Shown: in pieces, positions 32,596 to 41,190 of the stretch | How the letters are laid out: every line of letters starts with the position of its first letter | How positions within the stretch are numbered: position 1 is the stretch's first letter | Assembly (NCBI RefSeq): GCF_002551005.1 | Contig: NZ_NVOY01000040.1 | Span: 1 to 64,000 of the forward strand | Source: Bacillus pseudomycoides | GTDB lineage: Bacteria > Bacillota > Bacilli > Bacillales > Bacillaceae_G | Reading direction: 5' to 3' | Length of the DNA: 64,000 nt | The notes under the pieces: model-generated | The model's input: only the letters and a program-made list of their open reading frames with translations | The model's database searches: none | Told to the model about the DNA's origin: nothing | Program-made: the position numbers and the translations under genes

Positions 32596-33735
32596 ATGGA
32601 GATGGAGGGAATGGGGGTTTTTCCGATCGATAAAGATATTAGTAAAATGTTTTGTACGTACTTAGAAAAGAATAATCAGCAATTTGTAGAGAACTGGAAA
32701 AACAAAATTATTATTTCAGAAAATGATCCTTTTAAACAAGAAATTTTAGAGAACGGAGAAAAATTGTTATCATTAATGATTAAGCTTATGATGAGTGAGG
32801 AAGATATTGAGCTCATTAGACCATTATGCGAAAAAATTGCCATTGAGCGTGCCGGGGCAGACGCAAATATTGGCGATTTTGTCTATAATGCGAATGTAGG
32901 ACGGAATGAATTATTTGAAGCAATGTGTGAATTAGATGTGAGTGCTCGTGAACTAAAACCAATTATGGGAAAGATACATATTTGTTTTGATCGTTTAATT
33001 TATTATACGGTTTTGAAATACTCAGAAATTATATCGGAAAATTTGGAAGAAAAGCAAAAATTCATTAACGAAACACATAAAGAGAGATTGACAATATTAG
33101 GGCAAATGTCAGCGAGTTTTGTTCATGAATTTCGTAATCCATTAACATCTATTATGGGATTTGTAAAATTGTTAAAAGCAGATCAGCCGCATCTCCCGTA
33201 TTTAGATATTATTTCACATGAACTTGATCAATTAAATTTTAGAATTTCTCAATTCTTACTTGTATCAAAAAAAGAAATATGGAATGAAGCAGAAAGATTT
33301 TGGCTGAATGACTTATTTCATGATATTATTCACTTCCTATATCCGAGTTTAGTAAATGCAAATGTTTCTATTGAGAAAAATTTGCCGCATCCAATATCGT
33401 TTACGGGGTATCGAAGTGAAGTTAGGCAAGTGTTTTTAAATATTTTAATGAACTCTATTGACGCTCTTGAAGGAATGGAAGAAAGTAAGAGAATTGTTAT
33501 TGATGTGTGTGAAGACGAAGAATTAATACATATTTTTATTAAAAATAATGGACCGATGATTCCAGCAGAAAATATAGAAACAATATTTGAACCATTTGTA
33601 ACTACAAAGAAGTTAGGAACTGGAATTGGTTTGTTTGTTTGTAAACAAATTGTGGAGAAGCATAAGGGATCCATTACATGTAAGTCAACAGAAGAGTGGA
33701 CAGAATTTCATATTTCATTTGAAAAAGTAATATAG
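32596..33735 (+). CDS. Sporulation sensor histidine kinase, BA2291-like (HisK_N sensor)
   Basis: The 379-residue protein has no membrane segment. The N-terminal 150 residues (MFCTYLEKNNQQFVENWKNKIIISENDPF to LIYYTVLKYSEII) form the globin-like HisK_N sensor of Bacillus sporulation kinases. A HisKA domain follows with SASFVHEFRNPLTSIMGFVKLL (phospho-His), then HATPase boxes RQVFLNILMNSIDAL, FIKNNGPMIP and KKLGTGIGLFVCKQIVEKH. In B. anthracis BA2291 has this architecture and lies about nine genes before kamA, as here, so I infer orthology. That kinase feeds the sporulation phosphorelay and is reported to prefer GTP. Its sensor domain is related to virulence-plasmid proteins pXO1-118 and pXO2-61. 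The start codon is uncertain (32596, 32611 or 32647). Confidence 0.85.
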   Translation: MEMEGMGVFPIDKDISKMFCTYLEKNNQQFVENWKNKIIISENDPFKQEILENGEKLLSLMIKLMMSEEDIELIRPLCEKIAIERAGADANIGDFVYNANVGRNELFEAMCELDVSARELKPIMGKIHICFDRLIYYTVLKYSEIISENLEEKQKFINETHKERLTILGQMSASFVHEFRNPLTSIMGFVKLLKADQPHLPYLDIISHELDQLNFRISQFLLVSKKEIWNEAERFWLNDLFHDIIHFLYPSLVNANVSIEKNLPHPISFTGYRSEVRQVFLNILMNSIDALEGMEESKRIVIDVCEDEELIHIFIKNNGPMIPAENIETIFEPFVTTKKLGTGIGLFVCKQIVEKHKGSITCKSTEEWTEFHISFEKVI

Positions 33736-33841
33736 AATTACAATAAAATATTGTAGAGTAGTCGATATTTGTACGTCGGGAAATTAAAATGGATTTATAT
33801 ATTTTTTAAGAAGTACCATAGTGTGGTCGTTTTTAAAATTT

Positions 33842-33880
33842 AAAAACACACCGTTCTCATTTTGAACGGTGTGTTTTTTA
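33842..33880. terminator. Bidirectional terminator
   Basis: A 15-bp stem aaaaacacaccgttc (33842-33856) with its complement (33864-33878) between the convergent kinase and aminopeptidase genes. Confidence 0.92.
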
Positions 33881-33921
33881 TTAAAGAAATGTTGTCAAAT
33901 CATAATGTGAAGTATTTAAAA

Positions 33922-35154
33922 TTAAAATGCCCAGTTACCTTTTCTAAAAATAGGCTCAAGTTTTCCATCTGATGTTTCGCCATCAATATCGAGATTGGCT
34001 GATCCAATCATAAAATCAACATGAGTAATACTATCATTTAATCCATTCTCTTTAAGATCTTCTTTACTCATATGAATACCGCCTTGAATACACATAGGGA
34101 GTGCGCAGCCTAATGCGAGATGACAGGATGCATTTTCATCAAATAATGTGTTGTAAAAGATAACGTTTGTATTAGAAATAGGTGAATCGTGCGGAACGAG
34201 CGCAACTTCTCCTAAATGCAAAGCTCCTTCATCTGTTTCCAACAATTTTTTCAAAGTTTCATAGCCAGTTTCAGCTGAATAATCAACAACTTTTCCTTCA
34301 CGGAAAGTCAGAGTGAAATTATTGATTAATGTACCGCCGTAATTTAAGGGTTTTGTACTTCCTACAACGCCGTTTACCCCTGTTTTTAATGGGACAGTAA
34401 ATACTTCTTCTGTAGGCATGTTCGGTATAAACGGAGTATGTAATTTATTTTGAAATTGTGCACTTAGCCATTTATTGTTATTTGGAAGTTCAATCGTTAA
34501 ATCTGTTTTGTCAGATTTATAATGTAGCTTTTTATACTTTCTCTCATTTAAATGATGCGCTTTACTATTTAATAATTGAATATGATTTTTCCATGCCTCT
34601 ATTGGGGTATCATCAGTTACTCTTGTCGTTTGAAAGATCAGATCCCATAATTTATTGACACCTTCTTTAGCACCCAGTTCAGGGAAGATTTGCGAAGCCC
34701 ATTTGATGGTTGGGACAGAGATAATTGACCAACTACATTGACTATTAACGCGATATTGGGTAAGTTCCTTCATACCAGAGGCATTTGTTTTCATCGCAAT
34801 TGCAAGTCTTTCTGCATCAATATCTTGAAGAAGAGTAGGGTTAGACGCATCGATATATATAAAAGCAGCATTGTTTTTCGCTAATTCAACAAGTCCTTTT
34901 GCTTTCCAGTGAGGGAATTCCTTCAACCCTTCTAATGGTGAATGTAAGTACTTAATTAGCGTTAATTCTTCATCTGAGTATTCGACATGGACATTTTTTG
35001 CTCCAAATTGATAGGCTTGCTTTGATAATTCACGAACTAAGCGAGAAGATGTAATAGGTGCGTGAATCACGAGAGTTTGTCCTTCTTGAATATTAATTCC
35101 AACTTGTATAACTAATTGCGCATACTTTTTTAAATTTTCTTCAAAACGAGTCAT
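33922..35154 (-). CDS. M29 family aminopeptidase (AmpS/PepS type)
   Basis: The 410-residue cytosolic metallopeptidase contains LVIHAPITSSRLVRELSKQAY, VHVEYSDEE, MPTEEVFTVPLKTGVNG (metal ligand Glu), VDYSAETGYETL, HLGEVALVPHDSPI, LFDENASCHLALGCALP and DSITHVDFMIGSANLDIDGE. These match the thermophilic aminopeptidase (M29) fold with its two-metal site. It removes N-terminal residues from peptides. GGAGGT precedes the start. Gene alone on the minus strand, upstream of the DUF4397 gene but 88 nt from it. Confidence 0.93.
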   Translation of the reverse strand: MTRFEENLKKYAQLVIQVGINIQEGQTLVIHAPITSSRLVRELSKQAYQFGAKNVHVEYSDEELTLIKYLHSPLEGLKEFPHWKAKGLVELAKNNAAFIYIDASNPTLLQDIDAERLAIAMKTNASGMKELTQYRVNSQCSWSIISVPTIKWASQIFPELGAKEGVNKLWDLIFQTTRVTDDTPIEAWKNHIQLLNSKAHHLNERKYKKLHYKSDKTDLTIELPNNNKWLSAQFQNKLHTPFIPNMPTEEVFTVPLKTGVNGVVGSTKPLNYGGTLINNFTLTFREGKVVDYSAETGYETLKKLLETDEGALHLGEVALVPHDSPISNTNVIFYNTLFDENASCHLALGCALPMCIQGGIHMSKEDLKENGLNDSITHVDFMIGSANLDIDGETSDGKLEPIFRKGNWAF

Positions 35155-35242
35155 GAGTAACCTCCTGGGAATATATAGATTTACCTATAATTATAAATAA
35201 AATTAAATATTTTTTCTATTCTGTTTTTTGTTCGTAAGAAAT

Positions 35243-36007
35243 TCAATTTGTCAAAAATAAACTTTCCAATTTCGGAGATTTATTTACATAGCCAAGTGCA
35301 ACAATCGTATAAATTTTATTTGCCTCAATTTTCACTTCAGGAATTGTTAATATAACGTTTTTTGTTCCCGCATCAGCTATTTCTATATCTGCTACGCCAG
35401 GACTCACTTGTAAATAATCTGTTGCTTGTTTGAATGAAACTTTTTCAAACAGTTTTTCTCCATCCTTTAAAGATACATCTACTTGAGGTGCATCAGGAGA
35501 CAAATGAACGAATCGTATTTTTGCTTGTCCAAATGGAAGCGGTGTATTATCGGTTAAATTTAACAGTTGCAGTTTATCAGCATTACCAATTGCAGCAAGA
35601 GTATATGCATGATTTCCCATTACAGGAACGAGGGTTGAAAAGATAGGAGTTTCCCCGCCAGCAGGTACGATATCAACGCGGTATTGCCCTTGTGTAAGTG
35701 AAAGATATGGACTATATTGCTTAAACGAAATGTTTTTAACTACTTTTTGTCCATTTATAACAATATCAATAGCAGATGAATCAGGAGAAGCGTGTAAGAT
35801 TCGAACGTAAGAGGGTAAGGATTGTTCGCTTGAATATGGTGGCGATACACGGCTTTCCTCGTAAGCTTGTACAAATTGTTTCATCGCCTCATAGTGTTTT
35901 AAATATGCTTCTATATATTTTTGTGGATGTGTATATTTGTAATAACAAGCAAGTTGCTCATACATTGTAGCTTGTTGCGCATATTTTTCTACTTCTGATA
36001 AATTCAT
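35243..36007 (-). CDS. DUF4397 domain protein
   Basis: The 254-residue protein has a Tyr-rich helical N terminus (about residues 1-60, QQATMYEQLACYYKYTHPQKYIEAYLKHYEAM) and two tandem DUF4397 beta-sandwich repeats (about 65-160 and 160-250). Each repeat has the motif RxxHxSPDxxxxDVxxxG: RILHASPDSSAIDIVINGQ and RFVHLSPDAPQVDVSLKDG. No signal peptide is visible, unlike many secreted family members. In Bacillus such proteins may associate with the spore or cell surface; that is inference. AGGAGGC precedes the start. Confidence 0.85.
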   Translation of the reverse strand: MNLSEVEKYAQQATMYEQLACYYKYTHPQKYIEAYLKHYEAMKQFVQAYEESRVSPPYSSEQSLPSYVRILHASPDSSAIDIVINGQKVVKNISFKQYSPYLSLTQGQYRVDIVPAGGETPIFSTLVPVMGNHAYTLAAIGNADKLQLLNLTDNTPLPFGQAKIRFVHLSPDAPQVDVSLKDGEKLFEKVSFKQATDYLQVSPGVADIEIADAGTKNVILTIPEVKIEANKIYTIVALGYVNKSPKLESLFLTN

Positions 36008-36220
36008 TGATTTGCCTCCTCTATTATCATTATTACAACTATATGCATGTACACGGAAAAGATATGCAAAAAAAAGTCTTGTTCATCTTTAAGTAGATAA
36101 AATCTCGAGCTAAGATGGAGATTTTTTTTATTTCTAGGCAAACACACATACAAAAAGATGTATGTCCTACATATTTTGTCAATGTAAACTATTTTAAATG
36201 GATGTAAGGAGTGAAAAACT

Positions 36221-36379
36221 ATGTGGGGTTACGGTGGAGGATATCCAGGTTATGGCGCTGGAGGCTGTGGATATGGCTACGGTGGTTATGGTGCTGGAGG
36301 CTGTGGATATGGCTTTGCGATTGTCGTTGTGTTATTTATTTTATTAATTATTATTGGAGCTACTTGCGTACGCTTCTAG
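36221..36379 (+). CDS. YjcZ/SscA-type Gly/Tyr-rich small sporulation protein
   Basis: This small gene encodes 52 residues. The first 31 are nearly all Gly, Tyr, Ala, Cys and Pro ([20 protein letters not shown] onward) and contain a repeated unit [10 protein letters not shown] single hydrophobic helix [19 protein letters not shown] follows with the C-terminal VRF. This is the YjcZ family of Bacillus sporulation or spore-assembly mini-proteins. AAGGAGTG lies 7 nt before ATG 36221, and a terminator follows. The internal DNA repeat (about 31 nt, one difference) shows the protein grew by tandem duplication. Confidence 0.9.
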   Translation: MWGYGGGYPGYGAGGCGYGYGGYGAGGCGYGFAIVVVLFILLIIIGATCVRF

Positions 36380-36401
36380 TTATTCAGAAAGAGCGTCATA
36401 G

Positions 36402-36440
36402 AGAACCGATTAATTATAGATTGATCGGTTCTTTCTTTTT
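36402..36440 (+). terminator. Terminator of the YjcZ-like gene
   Basis: The stem agaaccgattaat pairs with attgatcggttct (one G-U), then T-rich. Confidence 0.85.
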
Positions 36441-36456
36441 AATCCCCTTTTTTAAT

Positions 36457-36511
36457 AAAAAACATAGAAAATATCTTTTTTAACAAAAAAAACACAGAAA
36501 ATATCTTTTTT
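36457..36511 (+). repeat. Two tandem copies of a 28-nt AT-rich unit
   Basis: The unit aaaacatagaaaatatcttt recurs as aaaacacagaaaatatcttt right after it. It lies between the terminator and the FAD oxidoreductase promoter; role unknown. Confidence 0.6.
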
Positions 36512-36626
36512 CACGAACATTAAATTTATATTTATATTTATAATTCGTTAGTTATGTTGACATTCCAAATGGAACATGATACCTTTAGTAAGGATTTTCT
36601 AAGGAATGCAATGGGGGAATGAATAT

Positions 36627-38099
36627 ATGAATACGAACTATGATGTAATTGTTGTAGGTGCAGGTCCTGCGGGAATTTTTGCTTGCTATGAAATAATTGG
36701 TAAAATGTCGGATGCAAAAGTGCTATTAATTGATAAAGGACATGATATTTACCGGCGTAATTGTCCGATTCTTCAGAAAAAAATAACGAAATGTCCGCCT
36801 GCTTCCGGAAAGAAAGAGTTTGCAGGGTGTTTACCAGCATGCTCAATCACAAATGGCTTCGGCGGAGCAGGTGCATATTCAGATGGTAAATTTAACATTA
36901 CAAGTGAATTCGGTGGTTGGATGACAGATTATCTATCTCCATCGACAGTAATGGACTTAATCAAATATGTAGATGAAATTAACTTAGCACACGGCGCAAC
37001 TACATCAATTACAGATCCATTAACGGATGAAGTTCGAGATATTGAAAAACGTGCTTATACAGCGGGATTAAAACTATTGCGTGCACAAGTTCGTCACTTA
37101 GGAACAGAGCAAAACTTAGAAATTTTAAAAAGCATTTTTGAATATTTAAAAGAAAAAATTGACATGAAATTTAAAGTGGAAGTAGACGACATCGTAACGG
37201 AAAAAGCAGAGAATGAACATACCGTATGTGGAATTGTTTTAAAAGATGGAACAATGCTATCTGCGAAAAAAGTAGTCATTGTACCAGGTCGTGATGGATC
37301 TACTTGGCTCACAAAAATTATGAAAAAACGTCGTTTAAAAATGAGCACGAATCAAGTGGACATCGGTGTTCGCGTTGAAACTTCAAATATCGTGATGGAA
37401 GAAATAAATAAGCATCTCTATGAAGGGAAATTTGTATTCAATACATCTGTCGGAACGCGAGTACGCACATTCTGTAGTAACCCGTCTGGTCATGTTGTTG
37501 TTGAAAATCATTCTGGTATTATGACAGCGAATGGTCATGCATACAAAGACCCTGCACTAGGAAGTGATAATACGAACTTTGCGCTCTTAGTATCACACCA
37601 ATTTTCTGAACCGTTCGATCAGCCGAACGAATACGCACATGAAGTATCACGCTTAGCAAATCGCATTTCAATGGGCGGTGTTACGGTACAAAAGTATGGA
37701 GACATTTTAAAAGGCCGCCGTTCTACGCCGAAGCGTATTCAAGAAGGGTTTCTTGAGCCGACATTAAAAGAAGCAGTACCAGGAGACTTAGGTCTTGTAT
37801 TGCCATACAATACAATGAAAAGCTTAATTGAAATGACAGAAGCATTAAATCACGTCACACCAGGTATTGCATCTGAACATACATTATTTTACGGTGTAGA
37901 AGCGAAATTCTATTCCGCAAGACCAAAGCTAAATGAACATTTTGAATCCGAAATTTCCGGATTATACTTAGGAGGAGACGGTGCTGGAGTCACACGGGGA
38001 CTCGCACAGGCAAGCGCATGCGGTGTTCATATTGCTCGTAATATTGCGGAACACTTAACAACGAAAATAGAAAAAAGAGAAGAAGTTGTAGTGGGATAA
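36627..38099 (+). CDS. FAD-dependent oxidoreductase (NAD(P)/FAD Rossmann type)
   Basis: The 490-residue protein begins with the dinucleotide-binding DVIVVGAGPAGIFACYEII (GxGxxG). It has a Cys-containing segment RRNCPILQKKITKCPPASGKKEFAGCLPACSITNGFGGAGAYSDGKFN, a central VVIVPGRDGSTWL and a C-terminal FAD motif SGLYLGGDGAGVTRGLAQASACG. It belongs to the uncharacterised FAD-dependent proteins related to electron-transfer and geranylgeranyl reductases. The cysteines (CPx..CPPx..CxxxC) could hold a redox or metal site. Start ATG 36627 has a GGGGGA site 8 nt upstream. Substrate unknown. Confidence 0.85.
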   Translation: MNTNYDVIVVGAGPAGIFACYEIIGKMSDAKVLLIDKGHDIYRRNCPILQKKITKCPPASGKKEFAGCLPACSITNGFGGAGAYSDGKFNITSEFGGWMTDYLSPSTVMDLIKYVDEINLAHGATTSITDPLTDEVRDIEKRAYTAGLKLLRAQVRHLGTEQNLEILKSIFEYLKEKIDMKFKVEVDDIVTEKAENEHTVCGIVLKDGTMLSAKKVVIVPGRDGSTWLTKIMKKRRLKMSTNQVDIGVRVETSNIVMEEINKHLYEGKFVFNTSVGTRVRTFCSNPSGHVVVENHSGIMTANGHAYKDPALGSDNTNFALLVSHQFSEPFDQPNEYAHEVSRLANRISMGGVTVQKYGDILKGRRSTPKRIQEGFLEPTLKEAVPGDLGLVLPYNTMKSLIEMTEALNHVTPGIASEHTLFYGVEAKFYSARPKLNEHFESEISGLYLGGDGAGVTRGLAQASACGVHIARNIAEHLTTKIEKREEVVVG

Positions 38100-38110
38100 T
38101 ATATAATAGA

Positions 38111-38145
38111 AGAAACTCGTCTTATCATAGGACGAGTTTCTTTTT
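38111..38145 (+). terminator. Oxidoreductase gene terminator
   Basis: Stem agaaactcgtc (38111-38121) with gacgagtttct (38131-38141), then T-run. Confidence 0.9.
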
Positions 38146-38522
38146 GTGAAAATTTTGTCTAAATTTGTTTGAAAGTATATGAAATAAAATGAAGAAGCAA
38201 GAAGGAATATCCCTGGAGTGTTGTCGAAGTTTACACATTAGCAACATATTTTCACTTCAAATGATATTTAAGAAGAGAGGAGTAAGGAGATTTTTAGTTA
38301 CTGGTTTCGTTTAGATAGGGAGGGATGTAGAGAGAGTGTTGATGAATTGTAAGTTGTTATTTCTGAAATTTCTTTCTATTTTATTTTTATGCACTTATTT
38401 TTATATTCTATAATAATGGCTTTTAATAGATTCACTGCTTAGGCAGAGAATTCTTTTTTTTATGAAAGAAGAATCGATTTTCTACATACTTATATATGAG
38501 TTGAAGAAACGGGGGGAACGTC
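38146..38522 (+). promoter_or_regulatory. yodT upstream region with sporulation-type -10
   Basis: The 377-nt stretch holds no gene. CATACTTA at 38485-38492 matches the CATAnnTA -10 of mother-cell sigma factors (E or K) and would start transcription about 10 nt before the GGGGGGAACG site. A vegetative-like TATAAT stands at 38409-38414 with a poor -35. I found no -24/-12 element here. Confidence 0.5.
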
Positions 38523-39833
38523 ATGCGTGATTACTTAATTAAGCCACTTGTTGGTCAACCGTATCCGATGATTTCACACGGGAAAGGTGTTTATTTATAT
38601 GATCAAAACGGTAATAAATATTTTGATGGTTCGTCAGGAGCGATAACAGCAAGTATCGGTCACGGCGTAACGGAGATTGCAGAAGTTATTAAGCAGCAAG
38701 CAGAGGAAATTGCTTTTGTATATCGTTCGCAGTTTACGAGCGAGCCGGCAGAGAAGCTCGCAAAGAAGCTGAGCGACTTAAATATGGGGGATTTAAATTG
38801 GAGCTTTTTCGTGAATAGTGGTACAGAAGCAAATGAAACGGCAATGAAAATTGCAATTCAACATTTTCAAGAGCGCGGTATTCAAGGGAAACATAAAATT
38901 TTATCACGTTGGATGAGTTATCACGGAATTACGATGGGAGCATTATCCATGTCTGGGCATCCGCTGCGTAGACAACGTTTTGTTTCCATATTGGAAGATT
39001 ATCCGACAATACCAGCACCGTATTGTTTCCGTTGTCCAGTACAAAAGGTGTATCCGACATGTCAACTTTCGTGCGCAACAGAGTTAGAGCGATCCATTGA
39101 GCGTATTGGAGCAGAGCATATTGCAGCGTTTATTGCGGAGCCGATTATCGGTGCAGCTGGGGGAGCAGTTGTACCACCGAAAGATTATTATAAGGTAATT
39201 AAGGATATTTGTGAGCATTATGATATTTTATTTATTGCTGATGAAGTTATGACAGGGCTTGGCCGCACGGGAGCCTGGTTTGCGATGGAACATTGGGGTG
39301 TCCAGCCAGATATTATGACGCTTGGAAAAGGGTTGGCAGCTGGTTATGCGCCAATTGCTGCAACGATGGTAAGTGATCGTGTGATGGAACCGATTTTAAG
39401 AGGGTCTCGTTCTGTGATGAGTGGGCATACATTGAGCGCAAATCCACTTTCTTCAGCAACAGCTTTAGCAGTAATTGAATATACAGAGAAGCACCGTTTG
39501 CCAGAAGAAACTGCTGAAAAAGGGGAATATTTAATTGCAGGTTTGCAAAAGGTGCAGCAACAATCGACAATTATTGCTGATGTACGCGGGAAAGGCTTTC
39601 TGATTGGAGTAGAATTGCAACCGTTTACAAAGGCATCTGAACTTATTTCGGTTGCGGCGAAAAATGGTCTTCTTTTATACCAAGCTGTATCAGGGCAAGC
39701 GGGTAAGGAAGATAGTGCATTATTAGTTGCGCCGCCGCTTACGACTACATATGCAGAGCTTGATGAACTGCTTCATATTTTTGCGAAAAGCGTAGAGGAA
39801 ATGACGCAAAAAGGAGGGCATAGTATCGCATGA
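38523..39833 (+). CDS. yodT: Class III PLP aminotransferase YodT
   Basis: The 436-residue omega-type aminotransferase has SSGAITASIGHGVTEIAE, FVNSGTEANETAMKIA (PLP phosphate site), LFIADEVMTGLGRTGAWFAMEHWGVQPDIMTLGKGLAAGYAPI with PLP Lys269 and GHTLSANPLSSATALAV. A Cys-rich insert (CFRCPVQKVYPTCQLSC) lies near residue 164. First gene of the kam cluster as in B. subtilis yodTSRQP. It probably transaminates beta-lysine or N6-acetyl-beta-lysine to the 3-oxo acid; the substrate is inferred from context. Ends overlapping yodS by 4 nt (ATGA). Confidence 0.9.
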   Translation: MRDYLIKPLVGQPYPMISHGKGVYLYDQNGNKYFDGSSGAITASIGHGVTEIAEVIKQQAEEIAFVYRSQFTSEPAEKLAKKLSDLNMGDLNWSFFVNSGTEANETAMKIAIQHFQERGIQGKHKILSRWMSYHGITMGALSMSGHPLRRQRFVSILEDYPTIPAPYCFRCPVQKVYPTCQLSCATELERSIERIGAEHIAAFIAEPIIGAAGGAVVPPKDYYKVIKDICEHYDILFIADEVMTGLGRTGAWFAMEHWGVQPDIMTLGKGLAAGYAPIAATMVSDRVMEPILRGSRSVMSGHTLSANPLSSATALAVIEYTEKHRLPEETAEKGEYLIAGLQKVQQQSTIIADVRGKGFLIGVELQPFTKASELISVAAKNGLLLYQAVSGQAGKEDSALLVAPPLTTTYAELDELLHIFAKSVEEMTQKGGHSIA

Positions 39834-40528
39834 CAACTATTACAAATACATTTGGAAAATTAAAAACAATACAAGATGTTATGCCGCATTTTCATGATGG
39901 AATGACACTTATGTTTGGAGGGTTTGGAGGTATTGGTTCTCCCCCCTCTTTAATTCAAGCGATCTTAGATAAAGGAATTCATGATTTACATTTAATCGGA
40001 AATGATACGGGTTTTCCTGAAGTGGGAATTGGCCGCCTTGTGACAAACGAACGTGTAAAGTCGTTAATTACATCACATATCGGTTCAAATCCAAATGCAG
40101 GACGACAATTAAATGAAGGAAGATTGAAAATTGAATTTTCCCCTCAAGGTACATTAGCAGAACGAATTCGAGCTGGAGGAGTCGGACTTGGCGGTGTTCT
40201 TGTTGATGTTGGGATGGATACGATTATGGAAGAAGGAAAACGAACAGTTGAAATTAGTGGGAAAACATATTTGCTTGAAACAGCATTAACAGCAGAAGTG
40301 TCTATCGTATTTGCGAAACAAGCAGACCCGTTTGGAAACCTTGTGTTTGATAAAAGTGCCCGTAATATGAATCCGCATGTCGCGATGGCTGGTGATATTA
40401 CGATTGTTGAGGCTGAAGAAATTGTTCCACTTGGGGAACTCGATCCTGAAGAAATTATTACACCTGGTGTGTTTGTTGATTATATCGTTCCATCGGAAGG
40501 AGTGAACTGGAAATGGGCATGGGAGTAG
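39830..40528 (+). CDS. yodS: CoA transferase subunit A
   Basis: The 232-residue alpha subunit of a class I CoA transferase shows DGMTLMFGGFGGIGSPPSLIQAIL (oxyanion Gly-rich loop), LHLIGNDTGFPEVGIGRL, EFSPQGTLAERIRAGGVGLGGVLVDVGMDT and GNLVFDKSARNMNPHVAMAGDITIVEAEEIV. It pairs with the B subunit encoded by the overlapping next gene. In the proposed lysine route it would move CoA from a donor such as acetyl-CoA or succinyl-CoA onto the 3-oxo acid made by YodT. Confidence 0.9.
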   Translation: MTTITNTFGKLKTIQDVMPHFHDGMTLMFGGFGGIGSPPSLIQAILDKGIHDLHLIGNDTGFPEVGIGRLVTNERVKSLITSHIGSNPNAGRQLNEGRLKIEFSPQGTLAERIRAGGVGLGGVLVDVGMDTIMEEGKRTVEISGKTYLLETALTAEVSIVFAKQADPFGNLVFDKSARNMNPHVAMAGDITIVEAEEIVPLGELDPEEIITPGVFVDYIVPSEGVNWKWAWE

Positions 40529-41175
40529 ATGTTCGCAACAAAATTGCAAAGCGTGCAGCAAAGGAAATTCAAAACGGAATGATTGTAAATTTAGGAATCG
40601 GTATCCCATCTCTAATTCCCAATCATTTGCCAGATGATATGCATGTTATGTTTCATACGGAAAACGGTATCGTTGGTATGGGACCAACACCTGTAAAAGG
40701 AGAAGAGGATGAAAATTTATGTAATGCGGCTGGCTTACCAACATCAATTATTGCCGGAGCTAGTTATTTTGATAGCAGCACAGCATTTGGGATGATTCGA
40801 AAAGGATTACTTGATATTACCATTCTCGGGTCACTGCAAGTAAGTGAAAAAGGTGACTTAGCAAACTGGATTGTACCAGGAAAGCGTGTACCAGGAATAG
40901 GTGGCGCCATGGACTTAGCGCAAAAAGCAAAACGTGTTGTCGTTGTCATGAATCATGTCGATAAATACGGGAAAGCAAAAATTGTCTCAGAATGTACGCT
41001 TCCGCTTACATCAAAACGATGTGTAGACGTAATTATTACAGATATGGCAGTAATGGAAGTAACGTCGGAAGGATTAGTGTTGCAAGAATTAATGAGTCCG
41101 TACACAGTAGAAGATATAAAAAAATGCACAGAAGCTGCTTTTCATGTAAGTCCGTCTTTACTAGTGATTGACTGA
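40513..41175 (+). CDS. yodR: CoA transferase subunit B
   Basis: The 220-residue beta subunit has the catalytic Glu in HTENGIVGMGP (about residue 52), IGIPSLIPNHLP, FDSSTAFGMIRKGLLDITILGSLQVSEKGDLANWIVPGKRVPGIGGAMDLA and MNHVDKYGKAKIVSECTLPLT. Its ATG 40513 lies inside the end of yodS with an AAGGAGTG site, a 16-nt overlap. With YodS it makes the complete heteromeric enzyme. Confidence 0.9.
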   Translation: MGMGVDVRNKIAKRAAKEIQNGMIVNLGIGIPSLIPNHLPDDMHVMFHTENGIVGMGPTPVKGEEDENLCNAAGLPTSIIAGASYFDSSTAFGMIRKGLLDITILGSLQVSEKGDLANWIVPGKRVPGIGGAMDLAQKAKRVVVVMNHVDKYGKAKIVSECTLPLTSKRCVDVIITDMAVMEVTSEGLVLQELMSPYTVEDIKKCTEAAFHVSPSLLVID

Positions 41176-41190
41176 AAGGAGAGGTAACAA

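Noticed and set aside
36099-36128. Terminator-like hairpin (aaaatctc/gagatttt plus T-run) before the YjcZ-like gene
   Set aside because: No gene ends there on the plus strand, so I do not list it as a terminator; it may be a leader element or chance.
36252-36320. The duplicated 31-nt block in the YjcZ-like gene as a mobile repeat
   Set aside because: It is in frame and encodes the repeated YGAGGCGYG unit, so internal protein repeat expansion explains it.
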